A stretch of DNA of 64,000 nt. Origin: Verticillium longisporum. Taxonomy: Eukaryota; Ascomycota; Sordariomycetes; Glomerellales; Plectosphaerellaceae. The DNA is taken from NCBI GenBank assembly GCA_019188255.1, contig JAETXT010000013.1, forward strand, positions 992,001-1,056,000, written 5' to 3'. Position numbers and translations under genes: made by a program. This document shows, piece by piece, positions 9,644-20,610 of this stretch (its first letter is position 1; every line of letters begins with the position of its first letter). The notes under the pieces are model-generated. The model saw only the letters and a list, made by a program, of their open reading frames with translations, was not told the DNA's origin and did not search any database.

Positions 9644-12597
9644 CGTCAGATACTGTTCAGCAGTAGATGTTGTCGCTTCGGGGGCACTTTGTCAAGTGTA
9701 AACGCCTTACGAAGGCCATCAAGAGGAAGGTCTGCCACGGACATTGCTGGATAGGAAAGCAGCAGCATATCACGAAGAAGAGAGCGCGACTGAGTTGTCA
9801 GACAAAGACATAGAAAGCTGGCGCTGGCCCTTTGTCTGGGACCTTGGGATAACTATTGCCAGCGTCAATGATGCCTTTGTCTAGGTTGACGTTGTAAGTC
9901 TAGGACGCCCAGCCATGAACGGAACGTTTGTTCCTGGAGGGTGTAGGCCTCAGCCATCATCACATGAGAGACATGACTAGAAAGACGTCGTCGAGTCAAT
10001 TGGCCCTCCTTGCAGTATGGGGCTGGGCTGGTAAGCAGCACTGTTGACGAGGTTACTTTCTGTGGTCGTAGTTTGCCACGAGAGGGAAAATGAGATGAGA
10101 GACATCAGGCTGAATACAAACGACTGTCGAGTGTTTCTCTTGGCGTCTAACCAGAGGCGCCTTTCTTTGACTGGTGTCTTTTGACGTTTTCTTAGGCGTG
10201 GCTGCAACGGAGGCAACCCAGAACATGGCATAGCCGCGCGGATTACAGCAGCTTGCCAAAACAGGATCCAAGCAACCCAAAGCAATAAACATGGTGTCTC
10301 AGAGGAAAGCGGTCACGTCGCGCAGGCCCCAGTTTCGTCATGCGACAAGCGGGGGGCGCATTATATCGGGGATGCCGTCTGTTCTGTTCTCGAGCGACGA
10401 GGCCAATCCCAACCCCCCACCGGTTGCTTCGGAGGCAGACGATCCAAGGTTGCACTCGGCAAGTACCGTTTCGGCCAGTAAGGGGGTTTTTGGGTTTGTT
10501 TTTGGCTCGGTCAACGGGCGCAGTTGTGCAAAATCGGCTGCGTTCATTCGCGCCCTCGCTCGAAAAGCGACCTGTGAACGCGTGGATAGGTACTATTGTG
10601 CAGCACAAGTACATGCCGCTGACGAGCGGCTACCCGGCACCTGGTTCGGCAGCGGCTACGACGCCTGTCCCAGAAGGCAGGCCTCTCGACGCGCAGCCAG
10701 CTGCACGTGAGGGTATTGGCGTTGAGGGTGTTCGGTTGGCTCACGATGGCCTCTTCGAAGGGCGACAGCCTCGTAGCCGCCACAAAAACACCGGAGCACC
10801 CAAGCCTCGGGAGTCCGACGATGATGTTCCTCGAATGAATGAATGAAAGGGAACAAAAGCAGCATGTGGAAGGGATGACAGGTAGCGGCTACGAGGGGCT
10901 AGTGGAGATGCCAAACGGTGGCCCCATTTCCCCCAAATGCCACTAGGCTCGTCTGGGCGTTAGCGTCGTGTACCTGCGTCGGGGCCCTTCTGATTCGACG
11001 CGGGGGTCCCTTGGGTCCAGGCCTCAAACCACGTCCAGACAATGAAATGCCTGCTGATGAGGTGCTCATGGCCAATGGCGGCCCCCAGGTACAGTGCTCC
11101 TCCTCCCAGGGCCTTTCCCAGGATCCTTCCATTCTGGGCACTGCTGCTGGGCAGCCCTGGGCAATGCAGTGAATCGTGACCAACTACAGGTCAGGAAATG
11201 ATTGGCGCCAAACCTTCTTGCCCCAGGCCTCTTGCCCCCCAAGCCCCCCAGGCCTCTTGCCCCTTGGGTCAAGGCTCCCAAGGCTCCTGCTCAGGGCCCC
11301 CAAGGTTCCTGACAGTACTGTACATTGCAAGCCCAAGGTCAAGGCAGGCGCCCCTGATGCTCCTCCTCCACAAACGGTCGGGATCCGCCTTCCTCATACG
11401 TCCGAGCGCCGATCTCCTGTCCTTCGGACTCGTTCCCGCCCTCCTCTTTGACCTCAGACCCTCGACATCATCTCCCTGCCAGTGGTTCGTGAACCCTCCC
11501 TCCTCCATCATTCCACTGCTTGGCTTTGATGGCGGGCACGACCGTTTTCGACTCGTCCTCTCGCCTCTGAACCTTCCGTCGCCTTGCGTGAATTCCACGC
11601 CGCCTGTCATTCCAACCCAACACTCAAACACTCATTGACCCCTCGCCCACGCTCGTCGTTTCTCTCTCACACAACCACACTCTCGCTTTCGCCCTCATTC
11701 TCGCCAAAAACGTCTTGCGCGACCAACAATCATTGCCCTCGTGCGACTAGATCATTCTTGTTACGCATTGCTTCCTTTTTCGACTCCCTGATACCCAGCG
11801 CGCGCCTTCCCTCCGGTAGATCAAACCCGGCAATAGCGAAACCATCCACCCTGATCGACGACGACATCCACTTGCGCCTTACCATTCGGCACTCATCCCA
11901 AGTCCCCCATACACTAACTCCGGCGTCCTGTTTCTTCGTCCCTCCTCCAAGTCGTCTCTTCCCCAACCTTGCGCGGCATTGGCAGGTCTCATACTCTGAG
12001 CTGCTGATCCATTCACCATTCGTCGAGCCTTCCTTGCCCTTTCCTTCGTCGAAGAAGAAGAAGAAGCGTCCCACGCGATCCACCAGCCGGTCGCCAGTCG
12101 CCAGTCTTCGAAGGTAGCCCTCACCTCGCCTCGCCTGGTCGTGCCACGACGTCGTTGCGTCTCAGATCGTTTCTCGCACCCACCCGCACATACCACCCAG
12201 TGACCCACATTCCGACCACCCTGCGCCCTCCCTCCCCTCCGTCCTCGTCCCCCTACTCCTTCGCTGTATCCGGCCTCGAGCGACCTGGGACTGATCCCTC
12301 TCCTTCCTTTGTTTCATCGCAACAACTGTACGCAAACAGTCATCACGACAGAGCACAAGTCGATTACTTCGCGGGCGAGTAACGACATGTGCTAACGGCC
12401 GGTCCGGAACACGAGATATCATAACGACGTTTGACACGACGATTGACTTGGCGCTCGACGTTGCGCACGCCACATGATTCGAGCGGCGACGAAGAATCGT
12501 CTCAACTACCAAGCCTCTCGCTCCCGCCACTTCGGGCACCTGCCATCCTTTCTAAGCCCCTCTCCGCCTGTCGCTTCCCTGCAGCACACACAACATC
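9644..12597. other. Long intergenic region; right half is a CT-rich leader of the KCH gene
   Basis: Nearly 3 kb without a convincing gene. Open frames on both strands at 10243-10865 have no family resemblance and overlap each other, so I treat them as chance. From about 11390 to 12597 the plus strand is strongly pyrimidine-rich (runs such as CTCCTTCCC), which suggests the promoter and a long 5' leader of the channel gene starting at 12598. Confidence 0.5.
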
Positions 12598-14492
12598 ATG
12601 GGTTGCTGCACGAATCGACGCAAGGTCGTCGAGGCTCGGCCTGAGCAGAAGTGGGATTACATTGTGAGTGTGTCCTCATTCAGAGTTGTCACAAGTCCTG
12701 CTTACTGACCTTACGCACCGTAGAACCTGAACGACTTCAAGTCAAAAGGCTGTGCCACTCCCTTCGCCTACGGGTACCTCTGGTTCATGCTCATCATCTC
12801 GATTGCTGTCTACGGCGTCGACACGTTTACTGCCGTCAACCTGCTCGTCTTCAACAAATGGTCCGGTGAGATCGACCCCGCCATTGATTTTGAGATATCG
12901 AAATGGATCTTCTCCATCTGCATCATTGCATCTTTTGTCAACCTCGGCTTCGAACAGCTCCGCGCCATGCGCGTCATGAAGCGCGGCAACATTGCTGAAT
13001 GCTACCTTGACAACATTGCCGTCCGCCTGGAGAGTATTCGCCTGGGAAAGCGACAGGGCTACAGGCGATTCCTCGTCTTTGCTGAACTCACCAAGAGCAA
13101 GAAGGGTGGGCAGTATATCGCCCTCTTTACCTACTTCAGCTTCCAGTGTAAGTGAAACGAACCCTCTCCCAGTGCCTTGGCGGAATGCCTCTGACCCATA
13201 CAGCCTGGATTCGCGTCTTGCTCTGCTCCGGACCACGCCAGGCCATCAATGCCTTGACCCTCAAGTCTGTTTACGAGGTCAAGCTCTCTTCCGATGGAGG
13301 CGGCAATGTCGGGGAGGAAATTCTGAGCTTCTTTGAAAAGATCAAGGAACTCGCCACGCAGGACACCCGACAGGCCGTCATCTTGTCGGGCATGCTCTTC
13401 ACTCTCGTTGTCTGGATATTCTCGGCCTTATTCCTTCTGGCCGCCGTTCTGTTCTACGTCTTCTTCCTATGGCACTGGATTCCCCGTGCCGACGGCGGCC
13501 TGTCTGGCTACTGTGAGCGAAAGGTCAACAAATCTCTGACGAAGATTGTCCATGAGAAGGTCGACAAAGCTCTCGCCAAGGAAGAGCGGAAGCAACTCAA
13601 GGCCGGCATCAACGGTGTTGAGAAACCCATCCTCGGCCGCCAGGCTACGCTTCCGACCCTGCCAAACTTGGGTGAGCCCGGCAAGGTTCCCGACATGCCT
13701 CAGCTCGATCGCAAGGACACCATGACCACGCTGCCGCCTTACACATCGCAACCCGCAAGCCCTGGCAGCATCGAGCTTGGTCAGATGGACAGGAAGAGAC
13801 CCATGCCTCCGAGGACAACCACCATGTCGGCCACTACCATCTACACCCCGAACGCTCCGCTCATGGGCAACAGCGCCGACATGGGCTACGCCACTCCACT
13901 GCCGTCCGGCAACGCCATGGCACCTCCCAACCGCCCTGGCACGTCCAACTCTCACAGGACTGCCGGGCGGCCGCCTCCGGACCCCATGTCTGCACACAGT
14001 TCTTCCTTGCGCAACAACATCACAGAGAGTCCTTTGACCTACTCTGCCGGCACAATGCCGCCATTTCCTGCGCCCGTTCGGTCCACGACGGGCAGGACAT
14101 TCGACACGTATGACGGCGGCCGTTCATCACCGGCGCCAAGCAGGCCTGCGTACGGCGAGTACACTCTACCATCGGACGGACGCGCCAGTCCCGCTCCTTC
14201 TGTATTCTCAGATCGTTCCGCTGCACCATCATCGGCGCGTGGCGCTTCCAGTGGATCTTTCCAGCCATATCAGCCAGGCCGTGGCGCAACGGGCCCCTTG
14301 CCGAACCGTGGGCCGGGCCCGCACTACACGCCGTCCCGGAATATGACGGCGCCGATGCCCCCACGGGGAGACAACGATTACTTTACGCGTCCAGGCACGT
14401 CGCAAAGTCACAGGCCAAACCCTCGTGGGCCAGATCGCGGCTACGACACGTACAACGCGGATCCAGAGTCGCAAAGAGATGCGAGGTATTAA
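12598..14492 (+). CDS. KCH-type low-affinity potassium channel/transporter (Kch1/Prm6 family)
   Basis: The yeast relatives Kch1 and Prm6/Kch2 give low-affinity K+ influx that supports calcium uptake during mating or stress, at the plasma membrane. Three exons (12598-12663, 12724-13147, 13204-14492) give 592 residues; both introns are GT-AG. Hydrophobic segments: about 36-58 (YGYLWFMLIISIAVYG), 83-100 (WIFSICIIASFVNLGFEQL), 150-165 (GGQYIALFTYFSFQ) and a long one at 221-257 (LVVWIFSALFLLAAVLFYVF). WHWIP follows it. The conserved loop with ERKVNKSLTKIVHEK comes next, and a disordered Pro/Ser/Thr-rich cytoplasmic tail of about 280 residues completes the protein. It starts MGCC, a pattern compatible with N-myristoylation and palmitoylation. 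The start follows CAACATC and fits the family's N-terminus (KWDYINLNDFKS). Family call is confident; ion selectivity is inferred. Confidence 0.9.
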
Positions 14493-15137
14493 AGCGGGGG
14501 CCTACCAGAGGATCTATCCGAACGTGTTTGATCCGTTTCATATTGTTTTCATGATGAGCCGGCGGCCTTGGGCAGCGCTGGTTTCTGCCAGAGCGAGCTT
14601 CTTGATATCCATTCTAGCAACAGGGTTGGAGGGCGACCAGCTTGGATCAAAGTGTTTGGCCAAGTTTTCGGTGCACACTTTATCAATATAACGACTTTTA
14701 TTTCCATCACACTTGACGGTCCTTCCCGCAAGTTCTCTCTTGCTGACGTGATGGTTCTGCTTGTCTTGCGTGATGCTCGGGGTTTGAAGCTGGTCATTAG
14801 TAAGAACCAGCATCAGCAGTATCCAATTCAAAACCCGCGCGATTGAGGCTGACGATTTGTCATCTCCAACAACCAGTGATGCTGAGGAGTTTCGGGCGAC
14901 GAAGGGCGCAATTCGACCTTTCATCTTGTCAAACCAACAAGAATGCAGTTTCGCCTTCCTTTCCTTTCTGTTTTCCTCCCGGTCTCCCAGTCTCTCTTTG
15001 CCATCTCTCACATCCATGACATCGAAACACATTCGAACCCGCGTACCCCGCCTTACCAGCTGCTGACATCCAACACCTCGTCCAACCTCCTGCAACACCA
15101 CCTCACTCCAGACTACCTCGCCTACATCCATCTCACC
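14493..15137. other. Intergenic region between KCH and PNPOx-FNR genes
   Basis: About 640 bp with the 3' region of the channel gene and a pyrimidine-rich leader before 15138. An in-frame ATG at 14943 would add 65 residues to the next protein. I consider that segment leader sequence because it is low complexity and not protein-like. Confidence 0.5.
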
Positions 15138-17043
15138 ATGTCGGCCGCCACAGCCGCCCCCGCCTGGCACCCTGGCGAGCTCGCCGTCCACCGCCTCCTC
15201 TCGGTGCCGACGCCGCACGCGAACCCCACTTCCGCCGGCCTGCCGCGCCCCTACGCCGCCCGCATCGCCGCCGCCCCGCTCCTGGCCCTCGGCACCCTCG
15301 ATGCCGACGGCCGTCCCTGGACCACGCTCTGGGGCGGGGCCCCCGGCGTCGCGGGCGCCATGGGCCCCGGCCTCCTCGGCGTGCGGGCGCGGGTCGACGC
15401 CGCCAACGACCCCGTGCTGCGGGCGCTGTGGGGTGGCCGCGTCGTCGGCGAGCAGGTCGTGCGTTCGGGCGACAAGGTCGTTTCGGGCCTCGGCATTGAC
15501 CTGCAGACGAGGGATCGCGTCAAGCTCATGGGACGGCTGGTGGCTGGCGCTGTCGCGCAGGGCGAGGTGCAGATGGCGGTCCGCGTCGAGGGAAGCCTTG
15601 GCAATTGTCCCAAGTACCTCAACGGGCGGGCTCTCGTCGCGAGGACGCCCGAGGTCGAGGGCGTCGAGGATGGGTTCCCTCTGAGCGCGAGGGCCAGACG
15701 GGTTGTTGATCAGGCAGATTTGTTTTTCCTGTCGAGCGGACACGGGACGGGCATGGATACGAATCATCGCGGGGGGAGCAAGGGGTTTGTGAGGATCGGG
15801 AGGAACGACGAGGGGGCTGTTGAGCTGATTTACCCCGAGTGTGAGTTTCTCTCTGCTTCTTGCTGCTGCTCCTTCATCATGCTGTAAATACTGACGAATG
15901 TAGATTCGGGAAACAGGCTGTACCAGACCCTGGGCAATCTCCAGGCCAACCCCCTCGTGGGCATCACCATACCCGATTTTGACACTTCGGATGTACTCTA
16001 TGCATGTCTTCACATTCTGCCCGGCTATCTGGAACTGGGAACTAACAAGTCGCCAGGCCACCGGAACGGCAACGATTCTCACCGGCGACGCTGCCGACGC
16101 CCTGCTGCCGCACACCCGCCTCGCCGTCAAAATCACCCTCACCTCAGCCCTCCTCGTCATGGGCGGCCTCCCCATGCGCGCCACGTCCCCGCAGGTCGAC
16201 TACTCCCCCTACAACCCGCCCGCCCGCCCCCTCGCCGCCGAGGGCGCCGCCGCCCTGCCCTCGACCCCGCTCGCGACCGCCACCCTCCAGCACCGCCAGC
16301 CCCTGACCCCGAGCATCACGCGCTTCACCTTCGCCCTCGACGCCCCGCACGAGCCCGTCCCGGGCGAATACGTCACGCTCGACTTCGCCGCCGAGCTCGA
16401 CCACGGCTGGAGCCACATGCGCGACGACGACCCGCGCAGCCTGAACGAGGACTGGATCCGCAGCTTCACCGTCTCCGGCTCCCCGTCCGCCCGCGCGTTC
16501 GAGATTACGGCGCGCGTGAAGCGCGGCGGCGCAACGGAGCTGCTTGCCAAGCACCTGCTCCGGGGCGGCCCGCTCGAGGTTGCCGTGCGTGGTTTCGCCG
16601 TGACGGAGGGCACGAGGATGGGCGCCGTCGCTGAGGGGGGGGGGAAGAAGGAGGTTTTCGTCGCGGGCGGCGTCGGCATTACGCCTCTGCTCGCGCAGGC
16701 GCCGGGGCTGCTGGAGGACGGCAAGGCGTTCGAGGTTATTTGGGGGGTTAGGGGGGAGGACGTTGGTGTTGTGCGTGACGCCGTCGAGAGGATCCCGGGA
16801 TTGGCGGCAAGGCTGAGGGTGCATGTCACGGGAAAGATTGGCGAGGCGGACGAGGAGACGCTCGCAAAGATCGAGGCTTTGGGCGTTGGGGTCGAGAGGA
16901 GGCGGATGGAGAAGCAAGATCTGGAGCGGGTGTTTGAGGGGGAGAAGAGAAAGTTCTACTTGTGCGCTGCGCCTGCGCTGCTGACGATTATGAAAGGCTG
17001 GCTTGAGAATGAGGAGGTTGTCTGGGAGGACTTTGGGTATTGA
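15138..17043 (+). CDS. PNPOx-like / ferredoxin-reductase-like fusion oxidoreductase
   Basis: A predicted soluble flavin oxidoreductase of 595 residues. Exons are 15138-15840, 15904-16001 and 16057-17043. Residues about 25-230 resemble the split-barrel pyridoxamine-phosphate-oxidase-like fold (PLLALGTLDADGRPWTTLWG, later FFLSSGHGTGMDTNHRGG and KGFVRIGRNDEGAVELIYPE). Residues about 310-595 form an FNR-like module. It has a flavin-binding strand RSFTVSGSP near 400, the NAD(P)-binding glycine loop FVAGGVGITPLLAQA at 468, and the C-terminal FYLCAAPALLTIMKGWL. The first intron is ordinary GT-AG. For the second, joining at GC (16002) keeps DVLYATGTATIL, so a GC-AG intron is preferred. An alternative GT donor at 15993 would delete three residues in frame. 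Substrate is unknown. Codon GC content is very high, which also opens a long antisense frame. Confidence 0.88.
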
Positions 17044-17243
17044 TTCTATCAGTAGGGAATGGTCAAACAGCGCTACATGACTTCAAAGTTCGAATACGGA
17101 TCCCGCATGAAGGTAGGAGCAATTTAGCAGTCTTGATAATTGAAAAATTCATGTCGAACAAAACCTTGTCGAGTCTTCTTTTTCGATAGAGTATTTCTGC
17201 GCATCAGAGTATAATACCGACAGTTGCTCATTCCTCAGACGAC

Positions 17244-18026
17244 CTAAATCCCACGTCCCCAAACCTCAACCAACAGTCGAACCACCCTCTCCCTCCTCCT
17301 CTCAGCCTCCTTCGCCGCTGCCTCAAGACCCACCATCCCTACAGCAAGCTTCCTCAGCTCCTCAATCTCGCGGCCGCCGCTCCCGTCCCGCCGCTCCCAC
17401 CAAAACGCCTCCTCGCCCGTCATCTCCCTTGCCAGCGCCCACGGCTCAGTCCTCAACAGTTGCCTCTCGACCTCGCCCCTCCTACTATTCATCTCACTCC
17501 CCCTCTTCTCAAGCTCCTGGGCCTGCCTGTCCAGTATACACAGCATGTTCAGCAGCGTCGCGACCGTGCGGTCCGGGTCCGGCCCCGCCGCGTCGTCGAC
17601 AACATGCCAGTCCCTCTCGTCAGGGTCACCGGCCAGGACGTCCTGCTCGCCATCTCTAGAGAGTTCCGAGGTTTCTTCCCCGTCGGAAGTATCGTGTCTA
17701 CTCTCATCAGACGAATCGCTCCCGGGCTCCACCGACTCGTAATCCTCGGCGCTCGAGTACCCTTCCTCGTCTCTCGCCTCTTCCAAAGTCGACGAGTGAG
17801 GGCGGGGAATGCTGTCCAGCGTGATGGGTGGCATGCCCGGATCCTCGTTAGCATGGCTCGACAGATGAGCGGGAGCCCATCGGTTTGAGGGAATCGTTTC
17901 GTGAGGGTAAGTGTTCATATCGTATAGCTGCCTTGGGAAGCGAGAAAATGGCAATGTCTCCGGTAATGGGATATAGTCGAAGAAGCTGAACACGATCGTC
18001 ACGACGGGCAAGATAATACTTATCAT
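17244..18026 (-). CDS. Hypothetical protein with N-terminal membrane anchor and acidic middle
   Basis: A 260-residue intronless frame that I do not recognise. Residues 2-17 (ISIILPVVTIVFSFFD) form one hydrophobic stretch, compatible with a signal anchor. Residues about 75-150 are acidic and Ser-rich (EEARDEEGYSSAEDYESVEP). The rest is helical and charged (ILDRQAQELEKRGSEMNSRR, then AAAKEAERRRERVVRLLVEV), likely coiled coil. A later Met (MNTYPHETIPSN, residue 37) is an alternative start that would drop the hydrophobic segment. Convergent with the PNPOx-FNR gene, only 200 bp away. Coding composition supports the frame; function unknown. Confidence 0.6.
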   Translation of the reverse strand: MISIILPVVTIVFSFFDYIPLPETLPFSRFPRQLYDMNTYPHETIPSNRWAPAHLSSHANEDPGMPPITLDSIPRPHSSTLEEARDEEGYSSAEDYESVEPGSDSSDESRHDTSDGEETSELSRDGEQDVLAGDPDERDWHVVDDAAGPDPDRTVATLLNMLCILDRQAQELEKRGSEMNSRRGEVERQLLRTEPWALAREMTGEEAFWWERRDGSGGREIEELRKLAVGMVGLEAAAKEAERRRERVVRLLVEVWGRGI

Positions 18027-18491
18027 GCTGGGCCCTTGAACGACTTATACGCCATTCTGGATATGGCACGACAAACTCATGGGTTACGACCAGGACGGCA
18101 GCAAACGCACATAAAAAGTGACCGTTCGGTTGGTGTCACAGGACCAGGCCCCTGTCATATACCATGAAACCCCTGAAAACCAGAGCCTGGATGCTTGGCG
18201 GCAACTGTCAAACGTGGTGTCCGCAAACCTCAGACTGATTCACCAACAGTCAGACCTTCAGTCACATAGACCAGATGGAAACGCAAGATCGGTGTCATCA
18301 ATTTGGCCCCTTCATTTATTAATACAGCAAAACTCCCAAGGGTAGTGAGCTACGCTTCTATGTGCGCTTAGATCAAAACGTGAATCCGTAAGGCTTTTGT
18401 ACAAAATGGCTTCAAAATAAATCCAGTGTGTGTTTTGTTGGGTTCAAGCCCAGTGCTGTTCGAAAGGCGGAGGGCACGCGCCTCTTGGTAC
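18027..18491. other. Intergenic region between two leftward genes
   Basis: About 465 bp, relatively A+T-rich, holding the 3' end of the zinc-finger gene and the promoter of the acidic protein. No other feature seen. Confidence 0.5.
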
Positions 18492-20610
18492 CTAGTCCAT
18501 ATACATGGGATCTCCCCGAACGCCAGACATTGCCATTCCCATGTCGTTGTGCATATTTTGCATCGCTGCTTGCATGTTGGGCATCGAGCGGCTCATGTTG
18601 ATGTGTGTGCGGTTCGCAAGTGCCGCCGCTCCGTTCTGCATCAGGAACCGCGCATCATTTGCGCCCCCTCGGTGCTGTTGCATGGGTCCTCGTGTTCGTG
18701 GAACATCGAGCGTCGCCTGCCGTTGCATCGGCTGCTGCGCAAGCAATGATTTCGTCGATGGCGTTGTCAGCATGGCGAAGCTGTCTTCGTCATCCATCTC
18801 GGCGTCAACATCCACATCCACGTCTGCGTCAGCGTCCATGTCGCCATCTGCATCTGCTTCGGCATCCATGTCGACTTCCGCGTCAGCGTCGGCATCCGCA
18901 TCAACATCCGCATCAGCGTCAGCATCAGCGTCTGCGTCGCGGTCGCTTGTGCTGACAGATGGCGGACCGCTCGTTGATGGTGCCTCTTGCTCACTCATGC
19001 CGGTGGCGCTTGTCGTAGTAGACTGTCGCTGCGGTGGCATTGGCGGTCTGGATGTCTGCGGTGTTTCCTGATTTGTTTCCTGAGTTTGCTGCACGACAGG
19101 TTGTTGGCGTTGAGCAGGTACGGGTGTGGCTGCGGGAGTGACAGCCGAGGATGCGTCGAGAGGTCGTTGGGCGCTCATGCCCGCGGAGGAGACACGAGAC
19201 GACGTGATCACCGTCTTCCATCGCTCGATTGATCGTGTGATGACCTCGTTGAGGTCCAAATGGCGGTCGTCAGGAGTGAGACCGACACGACCTCCTCTGA
19301 CGCCGGCTTCGAGAATGTGCGAGATAATCTCAGGCTCAAGAGGTATCGTGGTAGGCGCTACAATCTTGAACTCGCGAGGCTGCTGGAGGCGGTTGAGTTG
19401 TTCAATTTGCGCCTTGAGGTTGGTATTCTCCTGCTTCATCTTGTGCTGCGTCTTCTTCAGAGCTTCAGTCTCTTTCTGCTTCCTTCCCACGCTTCTGGCC
19501 AGCTCAAGCACCCAGAGTTCGTTTCGCCTTGCTACGGGGAGTGAATCCCATACAGCATATGCCGACTGCAGATGCTCGTTGACTTGCCGTTCCAGCGTCT
19601 CGGCTTGCTTCTCAGCCTTCTTAACGGCTTCACGAGCGTCTTTATGAGGTCCCTCGCGGGGCGGATAAGTCAGCTCCTCCATTACGGCGGTTGTAGCCGA
19701 AGCGCAAGTGACTTTCCACACTCTGAACTCCTCCTGGAAGTGGGCACGGAGCGCGTCAAACTCCCTCTGGCCAGGAAACTGAACTGACCACGACGTAGAC
19801 GTGGGGTGCTGTGTTGAAGAGAAGAGTGTTGGGGGTGGTTGCAGGCACTGTAGCGTCAAGGAGGGAAAGTCCATGGACAGTGGATCAAACTCGAACGGCA
19901 TGGAATCGTTGTCGATATGCTGCCTATTGAAAAGTCAGTTCCCTGCCTCGTGTTGGTCTCATCTTGACGACATACTTAGCTGCCCGCCATGAACCCAGGA
20001 CCTCCCGCAACGCCAATTCCGCGGCTCTGGCTGTATCCATGGCATCTGCCAGTCTATGCTTCACATCAAATTGAGCTTTCTGCAGCACTTGCTTGCTCAC
20101 TTGTCTCTGCATGCCAGGCCGTTTGCCAGTGTCCAATGAACCATCGCCCTCGCCGCCCTGAGAGATGTCAGGCGTCTTATTGGGAATGCTGTTGATGACA
20201 CCAGTCGCCTCCCATGTCGGCGGACCAAAGGCGGAGGAGTACTTGCTTAGGCGCGAATCAACCATGTACTGGCCGTCCTTTGGGAGAACGGGGGATTTGT
20301 GAGAGTCTCCATCCTTGCCGGACGGCTCCTTCTTAGTCCGTATCCTAGGGGTGCCGGTTGGTGTGGATGCTGCCCTTCCCATCGAGGCTCGCTGTGTGCG
20401 TCTTGTGATGTTGCCCCGCAACTTCAGAATCTCCGCGACGTCGTGGATGCCATCTGGAGGCTTAGGGTTCTTGGTCTTGATGTAGAGATCGAGGTGGCGT
20501 CCTAGTGACGAGGATGTGAAGGCCTGCCCGCAGTAGGGGCAACTTTTGTCCTTGGGCGCATGGTATTTCGGGGTGTTGCTGCTACCTGCGTTGCTCACAG
20601 TGTCGTCCAT
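18492..20610 (-). CDS. Zinc-finger and coiled-coil protein with Asp-Ala repeat tract
   Basis: Two exons (20610-19976 and 19923-18492; intron 19924-19975 with donor GTATGT and acceptor CAATAG) encode 688 residues. At the N-terminus C24 and C27 (SCPYCGQAF) with H39 (GRHLDLYIK) form a zinc-finger-like motif. The segment [20 protein letters not shown] follows and looks conserved. A helical heptad-like stretch ([18 protein letters not shown], later [20 protein letters not shown]) suggests dimerisation by coiled coil. Residues about 540-588 are an almost pure Asp-Ala run with Val, Glu and Met, encoded by degenerate GACGCN-type hexamers. The C-terminus is Met/Gln/Asn-rich. A nuclear or RNA-related role is plausible, but I cannot name a family. 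Confidence 0.78.
18795..18942 (-). repeat. Imperfect hexanucleotide repeat coding for (Asp-Ala)n
   Basis: About 150 bp of degenerate GA(C/T)GC(N) hexamers inside the zinc-finger/coiled-coil gene. Interruptions encode Val, Glu, Met and Gly. The degeneracy of the third positions argues that the tract is old and kept for its protein. Confidence 0.85.

Noticed and set aside
10291..10865. Overlapping frames on both strands near 10.3-10.9 kb
   Set aside because: Several frames of similar length overlap on both strands without family resemblance; none has coding-like composition.
14943..15137. Upstream in-frame ATG adding 65 residues to the PNPOx-FNR protein
   Set aside because: The added segment is leader-like (pyrimidine-rich), and the family normally starts close to MSAATAAPAWHPGE.
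14538..16184. 548-codon open frame on the minus strand, opposite the PNPOx-FNR gene
   Set aside because: It is antisense to a well-supported gene with very high GC third positions, which opens the opposite frame. It shows no family resemblance and runs through the sense gene's introns.
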